From: Chloracidobacterium sp.
GTDB lineage: Bacteria; Acidobacteriota; Blastocatellia; Pyrinomonadales; Pyrinomonadaceae
Length of the DNA: 64,000 bases
Assembly (NCBI GenBank): GCA_016720705.1
Contig: JADKKB010000007.1
Coordinates: forward strand, 1,364,001-1,428,000
Reading direction: 5' to 3'
The notes beneath the pieces were generated by a model, which worked only from the letters and a program-made list of their open reading frames with translations, had not been told where the DNA came from and searched no databases. Below are positions 43,084 to 52,589 of the stretch, piece after piece. The translations under genes were made by a program, and so were the position numbers. Position 1 is the stretch's first letter. The number at the start of each line of letters is the position of its first letter.

Positions 43084-44700
43084 ATGGAAAATATGAAACG
43101 ATTCGGAAATTCGTTGGCGATGATCGCAATGATCACAACCATAGTATTTGGAACTGTTGGACTCGCTCAGGCGCAAAAGCGTAATGATCGAGATGTGCGT
43201 GACGCGGTTCGGACGCTGTCGTCAAAGCTCGACGATTTTGAATACGACCTGCGGTATCAGATGCAGAGTAGCTCGGACAATAATAGCGATGTTTCGGCCG
43301 TGACCGACGACATTCGATCGCTCCGTGACAGCGTAAAGCAGTTTCAGCGCAATCTCGATCAAAAGCGTGAAAATCGCCGTGATGTCGAAGATATGATAAC
43401 GAATGCCCGACAGATCAATTCGTTCGTGATCACATCCTCGCAAAACCGAAAGATTCAGGATGGTTGGAAAGCGATAACCCAGCAGATAGATCGGATCGGA
43501 ACTAATTACGGCATATCAAATACCTGGGACGATGAGAATGAATCTCAGCCAGTGGTTGACTATCAGGATAACAATCGCCCAAACACCGTCAGCGTCGGAC
43601 TTTCCGGCACGTACGATCTCGATCTCACACGCAGTGAGCGGATCGACGATATTCTCGACAATGCCAAGCTTGGCAGCGACGACCGCGAAGATCTGCGTGA
43701 AAAGCTGGAAGCGCCGGGCCAGATAGCCATCGACATTCGCGGAGATCGTGTTACGTTGGCAACGACAACCTCAGCGCCTGTGAGCTTTAACGCGGACGGA
43801 CGTGAAAAGGTGGAACAAGCCGGAAACGGCAAATCGATCCGCCTAAGGGCAACCGTCAGCGGGCAAACCCTGACAGTGTCGAGCATCGGCGGCGACACCG
43901 ACTATACGATCACATTCACATCTCTTAGCAATGGGCAGGCACTCAAGGTCTCGAGACGCGTGACCACCGGCTATCTTGATCAGACCGTGTTTGCCGAAAG
44001 CGTCTATAACAAGTCCGATGCGGTCGCTCGTTTGGGAATCGATCGGGTCGGAAATATTAATGACGCAAACGGCGGATATTCGGACAATGACCAGGGCGGC
44101 AACCCGACTTATGGCGGGACACCCTCGACTGTAACGGGACGAACCGGCGATTTTGTCGTGCCGAACGGCGTGGTCATTACCGGCGTTTTGGAGAATGAGA
44201 TCAATACCAAGGCATCGCAGAACAACGATCGGTTTACTATGACCGTTCAGTCGCCGGATGAATTTCGCGGAGCCAAGATCGAGGGTTACGTGACCGGCGT
44301 CGGACGATCGGGTAAGGTAACGGGTCAGTCCAATGTGACATTTAATTTCGAAAAGATCACCCTGCAAGACGGCAAGACCTACGACTTTGCCGCCAATCTG
44401 CAGACGATCAAAGATCAGAACGGTAAAACGGTCAAGATCGACAGCGAAGGAAGTGCAAAGGGCGGCAGCCAGACCAAGGAGTCTGTAAAACGCGGCGGCA
44501 TCGGTGCAGGCCTGGGCGCTTTGATCGGTGTCATCGCCGGCGGTGCCAAGGGTGCCGCGATCGGAGCGATCATCGGCGGCGGTGCCGGTGCAGGGTCGGT
44601 CGCCATCCAGGGCCGTGATGATCTGCAGTTGATGAAGGGTTCGACCATCACGGTCACGTCATCATCGCCTTTACGCTCGTCGCAGCCGCAAGATAAATAG
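43084..44700 (+). CDS. Exported protein with helical N-terminus and C-terminal glycine zipper
   Basis: 538 residues. Signal peptide ending near GLAQAQ; residues 30-150 are charged and helical (LSSKLDDFEYDLRYQMQSSS onwards); a central beta-rich part; then a glycine-rich zipper (GIGAGLGALIGVIAGGAKG, AIGAIIGGGAGAGSVA) of the YMGG type that can insert in a membrane. Start 43084 has GAGG 5 bases upstream; 43093 is also possible. Function unknown. A terminator follows. Confidence 0.75.
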   Translation: MENMKRFGNSLAMIAMITTIVFGTVGLAQAQKRNDRDVRDAVRTLSSKLDDFEYDLRYQMQSSSDNNSDVSAVTDDIRSLRDSVKQFQRNLDQKRENRRDVEDMITNARQINSFVITSSQNRKIQDGWKAITQQIDRIGTNYGISNTWDDENESQPVVDYQDNNRPNTVSVGLSGTYDLDLTRSERIDDILDNAKLGSDDREDLREKLEAPGQIAIDIRGDRVTLATTTSAPVSFNADGREKVEQAGNGKSIRLRATVSGQTLTVSSIGGDTDYTITFTSLSNGQALKVSRRVTTGYLDQTVFAESVYNKSDAVARLGIDRVGNINDANGGYSDNDQGGNPTYGGTPSTVTGRTGDFVVPNGVVITGVLENEINTKASQNNDRFTMTVQSPDEFRGAKIEGYVTGVGRSGKVTGQSNVTFNFEKITLQDGKTYDFAANLQTIKDQNGKTVKIDSEGSAKGGSQTKESVKRGGIGAGLGALIGVIAGGAKGAAIGAIIGGGAGAGSVAIQGRDDLQLMKGSTITVTSSSPLRSSQPQDK

Positions 44701-44730
44701 CAGAACTATCTCACCAGCAACTGATCAAAA

Positions 44731-44758
44731 AGGGCGGCCGCACGGTCGCTCTTTTTTT
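44731..44758 (+). terminator. Rho-independent terminator
   Basis: AGGGCGGCC/GGTCGCTCT stem with G-U pairs, followed by T7. It ends the glycine-zipper gene. Confidence 0.8.
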
Positions 44759-44809
44759 CGCTTAGCTTTCCATCTGCTCCGATCTGCGTTAATCTGCGGT
44801 TAAATTCTT

Positions 44810-45610
44810 ATGCGAGAGCTACCCGAAGAGATCGAACTATACCGCGACCGCAAATGGCGTCGCGAGGAGTCGCTAAAGGTTGATACTGCCGATGAGGTCG
44901 AGACGATGGTCGAGGATCTGGGCTTCTGTCTTGGCCTGACCGATGTGCGAAAGATGTTGCCGTCGGTCTACATCGCCGTCTGCGGCCGACGCGACGCTCA
45001 TCTGCCGCGAAACGTGCAAAAGGATTTCGAAGCAAGCCGTGCTTGGGTACTAAAGGATGAGGTGATAGCTCGCGGCAAGGTCTATTACGGAAAGTTGGTC
45101 AAGGGCAATTCGATGTTTCTGGCTAAAAGGATGATACCGGTTTTCAACGCAATATGGGGTTGTTCGCGTAAGGGTGAGGCCGGCATTTTGTCTATCGATG
45201 CTCAGCGCGTTTTGGCCGTTTTGAGAAAAGAGTGGGAAATGACGACCGGTGACCTCCGCGAAGAGTGCGGCTTTAAGGACAAAAAAGATCTGACTCGGGC
45301 AATGGACGAACTGCAACGGCGAATGAAGATCGTCCCACGTGAAGTGGTGTACGTCCCAAAATTTACGTATATCTGGACACCGGCTGAGGCCCGATTTTCC
45401 GAAGAAATGGAAATCAGAATGTCCCGGGAAGATGCTGTCCGCGAACTCGCCCGATGCTATTTGCAAATGTGCGGGTTGACGCTGTTAGGCGAACTGTCTG
45501 GCAAATTCGGCCTCTCCCGTCGGGAGTCAGGTAAGGCAAATCACGAACTTGTCGATGAGGGATTTGCGAAGCGTCTCACGACCGGTGTCTATAAATTAAA
45601 AGAAGTTTAA
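44810..45610 (+). CDS. AlkZ/YcaQ-related winged-helix protein
   Basis: 266 residues, no signal peptide. Starts MRELPEEIELYRDRKWRREE. Arg/Lys rich with several winged-helix-like parts (MTTGDLREECGFKDKKDLTR; LTLLGELSGKFGLSRRESG). The layout is that of AlkZ-related proteins, which include crosslink-repair glycosylases; the catalytic Gln of AlkZ is not clear, so activity is doubtful. Alone between two terminator or repeat regions, with ATCTGCGGTTAA repeats on both sides. Confidence 0.6.
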   Translation: MRELPEEIELYRDRKWRREESLKVDTADEVETMVEDLGFCLGLTDVRKMLPSVYIAVCGRRDAHLPRNVQKDFEASRAWVLKDEVIARGKVYYGKLVKGNSMFLAKRMIPVFNAIWGCSRKGEAGILSIDAQRVLAVLRKEWEMTTGDLREECGFKDKKDLTRAMDELQRRMKIVPREVVYVPKFTYIWTPAEARFSEEMEIRMSREDAVRELARCYLQMCGLTLLGELSGKFGLSRRESGKANHELVDEGFAKRLTTGVYKLKEV

Positions 45611-45722
45611 CCGCAGATGAACCCAAATGTGCATAGATCAAAGATCAATAGGGCTTTTCGATCCAACTTATCTGAAAATATCTTGTAAATATCTGTATTC
45701 ATTTGCGGTCATCTGCGGTTAA
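45609..45722. repeat. Inverted copies of TAACCGCAGATGA
   Basis: TAACCGCAGATGA at 45609-45621 and TCATCTGCGGTTA at 45710-45722 form 13-bp inverted arms about 88 bases apart. A direct relative (AATCTGCGGTTAA) lies before the AlkZ-like gene near 44790. Small dispersed repeats. Confidence 0.7.
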
Positions 45723-45730
45723 TTCTTTGT

Positions 45731-47905
45731 CTAGTACCTCATCAATTCCTGCACAGCTTTTTCCACATCCTCCGACTGCGGCAGGATGAAATCTTCGACC
45801 TGCGGAGCGTAGGCTACGAATGTGTCGGTCGCTCCGACGCGGCGAACCGGAGCGTCGAGGTACTCAAAAAGCTCATCAGAGATGCGTGCGGCGATCTCGG
45901 CTCCGTAACCGTACGAGATAGGATCTTCGTGAGCGACGATGACGCGCGAGGTCTTTTTAACAGACTCGGCGATCGCTTCCCAATCGTATGGGACGAGCGT
46001 ACGCAGATCGATCAGTTCGACCGAGATACCTTGTTGCTCGAGCCGCTTGCAAGCCTGATTTGACCGTTCGACCAATGCCCCAAAGGTCACGATGGTCACA
46101 TCATTGCCCTCGCGGACCTTTTTCGCTTTGCCAAACGGGATAAGGAAATCTTTCGACGGATACTGCGACTTGTTATACACCTGACGATATAGATGCTTGT
46201 GCTCAAGGAACAAGACGGGATCGTCACAGCGGATTGCCGTCCGCAGAAGGCCGTTGGCGTCGAGCGCCGTCGATGGATAAGCGATCATCAGACCCGGCGT
46301 ATGTGCGAAAAGGGTCGTACCCGATTGCGAGTGATACACGGCGCCGCCCTTGAGATACCCGCCGACCGGAACGCGAATGACCATCGGGCATTTCGTGTCG
46401 CCGTCAGAGCGCCAACGCGTGACTGCAACCTCGTTGCGGATCTGGTGAAATGCCGGAAAGATATAATCAAAAAATTGGATCTCGACCACCGGCTTTAGAT
46501 CACGCAGAGCCATACCGACGGCCCGGCCGATAATATTTGCCTCAGCCAGCGGTGAGTTGAAAACGCGAGCCGAGCCAAACTTACGCTGAAGATTTGCCGT
46601 CACCTTAAACACGCCGCCCTTGCCCTTGACCAGTTCGAGATACTCCTCTCGCGAACAATCGGCCACGTCCTCGCCGAAGACGACGATGCGCTCGTCACGC
46701 TTCATTTCTTCGTGCATACACCGATTGATCAGATCGACCATTGTACCGGCATTACCGTGCAGTTCGGCTCCGTCTTCAGTGTCAAAAAGCTGTCGGTCCG
46801 TCGGATCGATATCCGGCGAAAAGACGTTTCGATATGCTGTTTCGGGTGCCGGTTGCGGCGTTTCGATAGCGATATCCGATGCCGTATTGACCTCAGCGTC
46901 AACATCCTTTCTGAGCGCCTCGAGCGCCTCCGAGGAGGCAATGCCCTCTGTCATCAAAAATTCGGCAAACTTTCCGATCGGATCGGTCGCCCTATCGGCC
47001 TCGAGCTCCTCGGCTGGGCGATAGAGCTTTTCGTCGTCGGAAAGCGAATGTGAATACGGGCGAATTACCTTGGCGTGGACGAAGGCCGGCCCTTTGCGGG
47101 CCCGGCAATATTCAACTGCGTTCTTGAATACTTCGTACGACGCAAGCACGTCAGTACCATCGACCTTTTGAATGAGCAGGTCCGGAAAACCAACGACTAA
47201 CTTCGAGATATCTCCCCCGGCCGTACCGACCTCGACCGGTGTCGAAATAGCGTAGCCGTTGTCCTCGACGACAAAAATGACCGGCAGTTTAAGGTTGCTG
47301 GCGGTATTTAGAGCTTCCCACCACTCGCCCTCGCTGGTCGTGCCGTCGCCGACCGACATATAGACGACCTCGTCGCCCTTAAATCCGGTGATCTTTTTTT
47401 CAAGGCCCTTGACCAAGCCGGCTCGATAGCTCGCCTCGGCGGCACCGACAGAATGCAGAGCCTGTGTCCCGGTGCAGGACGATTGCGAGGGAACATTCAA
47501 CTTAGTGCTGCCCCAGTGCGAGGGCATCTGTCGCCCGTGCGAATTCGGGTCAGCCTCGGCCCCGACCGCCGACCAGAGCATTTCCTGGGCCGTCATTCCT
47601 AGCCCAAGCATCAAGGCACGATCGCGATAATACGGAAAGAACCAATCGTAACCCGGCTTCATCGCCTGTGCTGCGGCAACAAGTACGCCCTCGTGGCCGG
47701 CACCGGAGATCTGGAAAAATATCTTGTTCTGACCCTTGAGCTGAATTTCTTTGTCGTCGACGCGGCGGGACATATACATTGTCCGGTACATCCCCACCAT
47801 AGTCTTAGCATCAAGTCCGTGATACTTGTTAACTGACGATTTCCCGCCATTCGCTCCGGTCTTTGACGCAGTTTTGGTATTAAGTTTTTTGCTCGCAGTG
47901 GCCAT
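45731..47905 (-). CDS. 2-oxoacid dehydrogenase E1, alpha and beta subunits fused
   Basis: 724 residues. Alpha part: SGAGHEGVLVA, and thiamine-diphosphate motif GDGTTSEGEWWEALN with VVEDNGYAIS. A linker near residues 345-390 leads to the beta part (VFGEDVADCSREE, VEIQFFDYIFPAFHQIRNE, RVPVGGYLKGGAVYHSQS, LIDLRTLVPYD). In branched-chain or pyruvate dehydrogenase the two chains are usually separate genes; here they form one chain. Decarboxylates the oxoacid and passes the acyl group to E2. No E2 or E3 gene nearby. N-terminal 30 residues are low-complexity, Lys/Thr/Ala. Confidence 0.92.
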   Translation of the reverse strand: MATASKKLNTKTASKTGANGGKSSVNKYHGLDAKTMVGMYRTMYMSRRVDDKEIQLKGQNKIFFQISGAGHEGVLVAAAQAMKPGYDWFFPYYRDRALMLGLGMTAQEMLWSAVGAEADPNSHGRQMPSHWGSTKLNVPSQSSCTGTQALHSVGAAEASYRAGLVKGLEKKITGFKGDEVVYMSVGDGTTSEGEWWEALNTASNLKLPVIFVVEDNGYAISTPVEVGTAGGDISKLVVGFPDLLIQKVDGTDVLASYEVFKNAVEYCRARKGPAFVHAKVIRPYSHSLSDDEKLYRPAEELEADRATDPIGKFAEFLMTEGIASSEALEALRKDVDAEVNTASDIAIETPQPAPETAYRNVFSPDIDPTDRQLFDTEDGAELHGNAGTMVDLINRCMHEEMKRDERIVVFGEDVADCSREEYLELVKGKGGVFKVTANLQRKFGSARVFNSPLAEANIIGRAVGMALRDLKPVVEIQFFDYIFPAFHQIRNEVAVTRWRSDGDTKCPMVIRVPVGGYLKGGAVYHSQSGTTLFAHTPGLMIAYPSTALDANGLLRTAIRCDDPVLFLEHKHLYRQVYNKSQYPSKDFLIPFGKAKKVREGNDVTIVTFGALVERSNQACKRLEQQGISVELIDLRTLVPYDWEAIAESVKKTSRVIVAHEDPISYGYGAEIAARISDELFEYLDAPVRRVGATDTFVAYAPQVEDFILPQSEDVEKAVQELMRY

Positions 47906-48013
47906 TATGATTGATCCTTTATATAACGAATATTAATAGTGGGTTAACATTCTAAAATAGCAAAACTGGCGGATTCGGGCAATTTTGAAACCGCAGGCTG
48001 GTAGATGAGCCTC

Positions 48014-48045
48014 CCCAAGGCCGACGACAAACGGTCGGCCTTGGG
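48014..48045. terminator. Strong hairpin between the E1 and M1 genes
   Basis: CCCAAGGCCGAC (48014-48025) pairs with GTCGGCCTTGGG (48034-48045), 8-base loop. No clear T-tract, so termination is uncertain, but it lies just after the M1 gene on minus. Confidence 0.5.
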
Positions 48046-48079
48046 AGTCAATTGTGCAGAAAAAATGTAGGTGAAGTTA

Positions 48080-49756
48080 CTAGCGTGAAAGCGATTTCAA
48101 GACCCAACCGTCAGGATCAACCGCCGGAGCGGCGCCATTGTAGGTGACCGATCCCTTTCCGCCTTTCATCTCGATCCGTTGACTTTTGCCGCCGATCACC
48201 ACGTCGACGGGCATTGGAAACGGCATATTATTTGGTGTTTGCCAGCTCAAACTCATTGTGCAATTGCTAGTGCATTCCGGCGTTGTGCTAAACACTAACG
48301 TGGGCAGTTTCGGTTGACGCAGGTACAACTCGAAATACCAGTCGAGATTCATCTTGCTTTCCTCGTTGACGATCGTCAAAAAATCATCGGTATTGACAAG
48401 GCGTTCCTGGCTGCCGTCAGTGAGCTTTTCCATCGCTTTGGTCGGATATGCCATACGGCGGAGCGAGCGGAAAAATGCGGCGTCGCCGACCAAGTACCGA
48501 AGCGTGTGCAAGATGTACGAACCCTTGCCATAAATATCGCCATCAGAATTAACGTAGTCGGGCTCCGACATATACACCTGATAGGTGAGCTTAGGTTCCC
48601 GAGGTGCGACGGCTTGCTTATTCTTAAAGCCTCGCTGCCGATTGCGCATCGATCTCATATACGCATCTTTGCCGTGCAGTGTCTCGGTGTAGAGCGTGTC
48701 CATATAAGACTGAAAACCCTCGTGGATCCAAAAGTCGCGCCAGTCGCTGGCGGTAACGAGGTTAGCCCAGTATTCGTGACCAAACTCGTGCAGCAGCAAG
48801 GTGTCAGTACCGTCGTCGTTGTATTTGAATTGGTTGCCGTATGCGATCGCGGTCGAATGTTCCATACCGAGATGCGGAGTTTCGACTATTCCGACCTTTT
48901 GCGAGCGAAACGGATACGGCCCAAGATATTTTTCGTAAAATGCGAGGTACTTTTTTTGTTCGGCGATCAGACGCGCTCCTTTTTCAAAGCTCTCGGGCAA
49001 AATGTAGAAATATATCGGCATTGTTTCGCCCGTTGCGGTCGTATATTTGTCCTCGATGATCTTGTACGGGGCCGCGTTGAAAACGATCGAGTAATTAGCG
49101 ATCGGGTTGGTCATTCGCCAGTTGTACGTAGACGTGCTGTCGGCGTTTTTCTTAACGCCCTGATATTTGCCGGGACCGACCGCCATCAGTGGATCGGGTA
49201 CGGTAATATGCATCGATACGGTCGCCGCCTTGTCCGACGGATGGTCCTTGCAGGGAAACATCAGATCGGCGCCGTCATTTTGAAGTGCGACCGATATCCA
49301 GTCAGCTCCATTTGGTGTTTTTTTCCACATAAAACCGCCGACCCAGGGCGGACGCGGTGCCTCCTTAGGTACACCTGCGTAGGTGATCGAGGTCTTGATC
49401 TCTTCGCCGACCTGCTTGGTCATCGGAAACCATATCCATATCTTTCCGGCCTTTCGTTCATATTTGAGATCGTGGATACCGTCGGTCAATTTGCTAATGG
49501 TATAAGCGGAATCGAGATCGAGTACGATCACATTTGTCGGGATGACCGTCCGCGCCGTCATTACGGTCGTGCCCGCAATTGATTTTGTCTTGGGATCCGC
49601 CGAGATGGAAATATCGTAATTTTGGACATCAAAAACGGCCTGTTCGAACATAAGAGGCCCGCCCGAGTCGGTCGGGCGGACGCCGAGCTCACGCTGTGCC
49701 AAGATCGCTGTAAATGAGAACAGAAGTACAAAGATCGACCAGGATAGATTTTTCAT
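48080..49756 (-). CDS. Exported M1-family metallopeptidase
   Basis: 558 residues. Signal peptide MKNLSWSIFVLLFSFTAILA. N-terminal beta domain of the M1 type, then zinc motif HEFGHEYWANLV with the second Glu in HEGFQSY. The exopeptidase loop reads LGMEHSTAIAYG where classical enzymes have G-x-M-E-N. A C-terminal beta-sandwich ends the protein; the helical ERAP-like domain is missing. It removes N-terminal residues or short peptides outside the cytoplasm. Divergent from a cyclophilin gene. Confidence 0.88.
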   Translation of the reverse strand: MKNLSWSIFVLLFSFTAILAQRELGVRPTDSGGPLMFEQAVFDVQNYDISISADPKTKSIAGTTVMTARTVIPTNVIVLDLDSAYTISKLTDGIHDLKYERKAGKIWIWFPMTKQVGEEIKTSITYAGVPKEAPRPPWVGGFMWKKTPNGADWISVALQNDGADLMFPCKDHPSDKAATVSMHITVPDPLMAVGPGKYQGVKKNADSTSTYNWRMTNPIANYSIVFNAAPYKIIEDKYTTATGETMPIYFYILPESFEKGARLIAEQKKYLAFYEKYLGPYPFRSQKVGIVETPHLGMEHSTAIAYGNQFKYNDDGTDTLLLHEFGHEYWANLVTASDWRDFWIHEGFQSYMDTLYTETLHGKDAYMRSMRNRQRGFKNKQAVAPREPKLTYQVYMSEPDYVNSDGDIYGKGSYILHTLRYLVGDAAFFRSLRRMAYPTKAMEKLTDGSQERLVNTDDFLTIVNEESKMNLDWYFELYLRQPKLPTLVFSTTPECTSNCTMSLSWQTPNNMPFPMPVDVVIGGKSQRIEMKGGKGSVTYNGAAPAVDPDGWVLKSLSR

Positions 49757-49829
49757 TGCTTTAGCTTCCTTTATTTTAATACCTTTACTTATTGACCGGA
49801 TTTATCGAAAATACACCAAAAGAAACGAA

Positions 49830-50495
49830 ATGTTAAAGAACCTTTTGCCAGCACTATTTTCCTTTAGTATTTTTGCCGCGGCGGCATTCGCACAAAGTCC
49901 GACGCCGTCGTCAACACCTTTGCCCAAGGCAAACGTCCGCCCTGAACCGAAGGTTGAACAGCAGAGTGAACCCTTTGATACGGCAGACGTCGCCACAATG
50001 GTTTCAAAATGCGTCAAGTTTGAGACTGAGGCAGGCAATATCGACATTGAGTTGTATCCCGAAAGCGCTCGCGAAAGCGTGCGGAATTTTCTCAACCTCG
50101 TTGCGATCGGGGCTTTTGACACTACGACATTTAGCCGCGTCGTGCCTGGATTTGTGATTCAGGGCGGCAATCTATACACCCGCGAGGGCAAGATGAGTTT
50201 TTCGCTTGGAATGCGTGCCCGAAAGGTAATTCCGGATGAGCCGAATAAGATCCTGCACGAACGCGGTGTCCTCTCAATGGCCCGAATGGACGAGCCAAAT
50301 ACCGCGACGACCAGTTTCTTCATTCTCGTCGGGCCCGGGCAGCACCTCGATGGCACATTTGCAGCTTTTGGGCGTGTCGCCAGCGGTATGGAAACAGTGG
50401 ACGCGATCAACAAGGCGGCCGTTACGGACGAAAAGCCGGACAAACCCGTGCGGATCAAAAAGGCCACGATAACGCCGTGTGTGGCGACCCAATAA
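49830..50495 (+). CDS. Exported cyclophilin-type peptidyl-prolyl isomerase
   Basis: 221 residues. Signal peptide MLKNLLPALFSFSIFAAAAF, Pro/Thr linker, then the cyclophilin core: FETEAGNIDIELYPESARES, FSRVVPGFVIQGGN, ERGVLSMARMDEPNTATTSF and GQHLDGTFAAFGRV. Unusual ends of the active site (SMAR, TSFFI) are as in bacterial PpiA/PpiB. It catalyses proline isomerisation in the envelope. Its stop is 4 bases before the next gene. Confidence 0.9.
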   Translation: MLKNLLPALFSFSIFAAAAFAQSPTPSSTPLPKANVRPEPKVEQQSEPFDTADVATMVSKCVKFETEAGNIDIELYPESARESVRNFLNLVAIGAFDTTTFSRVVPGFVIQGGNLYTREGKMSFSLGMRARKVIPDEPNKILHERGVLSMARMDEPNTATTSFFILVGPGQHLDGTFAAFGRVASGMETVDAINKAAVTDEKPDKPVRIKKATITPCVATQ

Positions 50496-50499
50496 ATTG

Positions 50500-50967
50500 A
50501 TGGGCCCGATCATTCAAACCCTAAAGGGATTTTGCATTCTGATCATTGAAGCCTTGGTCGGCACTATAGTCGGTAGCCTTTTACTGATGATGGCGATGAC
50601 CTCGATCTATCAAAGCCCACTCGTCACGCTGGCTGTTGCTGCTCTGTTTACACCGTTCCATCTTTCGGATTACAGGCGATTTATGAAAGAACGCGAATGG
50701 GGGCTTATCGCACTTCGGTTCGTATTCCTTGTCGGGATCAGTTCGTTTTTGGTGGGTCTGTTTCGACTGGCATTGGCTTATATTGTGTTCGATCGGGTTT
50801 TACCTGCGATCCTGATATTTACGGCTCCGCTTTTGTTCGTTTTGATCGTGACGTATCGATTCTTCGACTTTTTCGCACCAAACAATACCGCGTTTGTCAG
50901 ACTTAATCGCTGGTGGGGCGATATGGTGAGCGGCGGCAAGATCTACGGCGTTTTCTGGAACAGTTGA
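50500..50967 (+). CDS. Hypothetical membrane protein, 155 residues
   Basis: Starts MGPIIQTLKGFCILIIE at 50500. Three or four hydrophobic segments (ALVGTIVGSLLLMMAMTSI, ALRFVFLVGISSFLVGLF, FTAPLLFVLIVTYRFF) and a short tail ending GVFWNS. No family recognised. Likely cotranscribed with the cyclophilin. Confidence 0.65.
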   Translation: MGPIIQTLKGFCILIIEALVGTIVGSLLLMMAMTSIYQSPLVTLAVAALFTPFHLSDYRRFMKEREWGLIALRFVFLVGISSFLVGLFRLALAYIVFDRVLPAILIFTAPLLFVLIVTYRFFDFFAPNNTAFVRLNRWWGDMVSGGKIYGVFWNS

Positions 50968-50991
50968 TCGTCGATCAGATCTGGCGAACTT

Positions 50992-51369
50992 CTAATTGCG
51001 GGTTTCCTTGGCGAACGCAAGCACGTGACCGTCCGGATCGAGGGAGTACGCTGCGTCGTGCCCCCAATCGCGCCGTGACAAAGGGCTGATCTCTTCGGCA
51101 CCGGCGGCCAATGCTCTTTTGTGATAAGTGGCGGGGTCATCCACGATCAGATAGATCTCAGCCCGAGGCTCCGCAGTTTTCCCTATTGGACGCCCCAAGA
51201 GACGCGATGCACTCTCTACGGGCATCAAACCCAGAACCGACTCATCGCCGAGACGAAATTCGGTCATTCCAGGCACGTCAAGAACAGGCCGTACGTCCAA
51301 AACCGCTTCGTAAAACGCAGCACTTGCCCGCTGGTCCGAAACATAGAGAATAAAGTGGCTCTTAATCAC
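50992..51369 (-). CDS. VOC / glyoxalase-fold protein
   Basis: 125 residues. Paired beta-alpha-beta-beta units: SHFILYVSDQRASAAFYEAV and IYLIVDDPATYHKRALAAGA, with GHDAAYSLDPDGHVLAFA at the end. The N-terminal H and terminal E/H typical of the metal site are partly present. Members are dioxygenases, lyases or resistance proteins; function not decided. It follows the TPR gene by 3 bases. Confidence 0.85.
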   Translation of the reverse strand: MIKSHFILYVSDQRASAAFYEAVLDVRPVLDVPGMTEFRLGDESVLGLMPVESASRLLGRPIGKTAEPRAEIYLIVDDPATYHKRALAAGAEEISPLSRRDWGHDAAYSLDPDGHVLAFAKETRN

Positions 51370-51372
51370 AGA

Positions 51373-51693
51373 TCATTCGTCGGAAAAATCAAGATCCAAG
51401 GTCATCCGATACTCATTGGCCATCGACGGATGGCCGTGGGCCATTGATGCGTCGATCCCTTTTTTGTAGGTTTCAATGGCCAATTCGCGATCACCCGACA
51501 AAACGTAAGCATTTGCGAGCACGCCGTAGGCGTTACCCTCGTCATCAGAACGAGCAATATAGGTCTCGAGCAGTTCGATGACATCCTCGTGCTGCCCGAG
51601 CTTTTCATATTCCTTGGCTAAGCCAAACATTACCATCGTGTTCTCAGGGTCGTTGGCGAGCATTTCCTTAAAGACTTCGATTCGGTTAGACAT
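51373..51693 (-). CDS. Short TPR-repeat protein
   Basis: 106 residues, two to three tetratricopeptide units (TMVMFGLAKEYEKLGQHEDV; YGVLANAYVLSGDRELAIET) and an acidic end. It is a protein-interaction module; partners unknown. No signal peptide. Cotranscribed with the VOC protein. Confidence 0.85.
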   Translation of the reverse strand: MSNRIEVFKEMLANDPENTMVMFGLAKEYEKLGQHEDVIELLETYIARSDDEGNAYGVLANAYVLSGDRELAIETYKKGIDASMAHGHPSMANEYRMTLDLDFSDE

Positions 51694-51731
51694 ATTCGAT
51701 TAGACTAACATCACACCGCGAAATGTATAAG

Positions 51732-51758
51732 AAAAAAGCGCCGCGATCGCAGCGGCGC
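51732..51758 (-). terminator. Rho-independent terminator of the SYLF gene
   Basis: GCGCCGC (51738-51744) and GCGGCGC (51752-51758); on the minus strand the stem is followed by T6. Confidence 0.85.
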
Positions 51759-51785
51759 CCGTTATTCTGCTATTTTAATTTGCTA

Positions 51786-52487
51786 TCATTTAGCATAGGT
51801 CGCCACTAATTTAGAGAACTCTTGCAGCGAAACAGGGGCCGATGACCACTCCATGCCAGTACCGCCGAGTATCTCCTTAGCCGATTTTTGATAGATCGCC
51901 TGATTGATGCTCTCGTCCTGTTTTATCACAACGCCCTTTAACGCGACGCCGGCAAAGAGTCCACGGCTTCGTGAATACGACAATATCTCGGCGTCTAACG
52001 TCACGTTGGTCGAAGCCGCGGCCGTACGTCCGACGGGGCCGGCCGAGACGCTGCCTTCGCCGCCGATCTCAAATTTGTCTTCAAGCAGGCCCTTGAGACC
52101 CTTTTCATTCATTATCAGTAAAACGTAGTCGGTTTTTTGCCCGCCGATCTGCGCTCCGATGCTACCGCCGGCCATATTCATAAATGCCGGTGCGCTCCAG
52201 CCGTTCGCCAACCGTCGAATGACAACACCCTCACCGCCCTGGCCACCGAGAATAAATCCGAACTTTAACGCTCCCGGAAAAACAACGATCGCCTTTGCCT
52301 TTGCCAACAGGTCGCGCGGGATCGCCTTTTCGTTGATCCGCATCACATCTCTGACAACTGCCGATGCCTTATCGACACGTTCCTCGGCCGCCTTCAACTC
52401 TTTTCCCTTTTTCTGAGCAAAAATCTCCGAACCAAATGCCGCGATACCGGCCATGATCAATACCAACGCAATAAATCTGGATCTCAT
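51786..52487 (-). CDS. Exported SYLF-domain (lipid-binding) protein
   Basis: 233 residues; signal peptide at the start (MRSRFIALVLIMAGIAAFGS). The SYLF domain is clear: IPRDLLAKAKAIVVFPGALK, GGQGGEGVVIRR, GGSIGAQIGGQKTDYVLLIM and LDAEILSYSRSRGLFAGVAL. SYLF proteins bind phosphoinositides or other lipids; bacterial members are periplasmic with unclear function. A terminator follows in the right orientation. Confidence 0.88.
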   Translation of the reverse strand: MRSRFIALVLIMAGIAAFGSEIFAQKKGKELKAAEERVDKASAVVRDVMRINEKAIPRDLLAKAKAIVVFPGALKFGFILGGQGGEGVVIRRLANGWSAPAFMNMAGGSIGAQIGGQKTDYVLLIMNEKGLKGLLEDKFEIGGEGSVSAGPVGRTAAASTNVTLDAEILSYSRSRGLFAGVALKGVVIKQDESINQAIYQKSAKEILGGTGMEWSSAPVSLQEFSKLVATYAK

Positions 52488-52589
52488 AAACCCTCCATAA
52501 GCAAACTTTTGAAATGCACCTGAATGCTTTGAGTGCCGCGTGCGTTAAGACGTTGTACGTGTTTTAAGTCAATGTGCTCATTCGATGGA

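Noticed and set aside
48314..49582. Plus-strand 422-residue frame
   Set aside because: Shadow of the M1 peptidase on minus.
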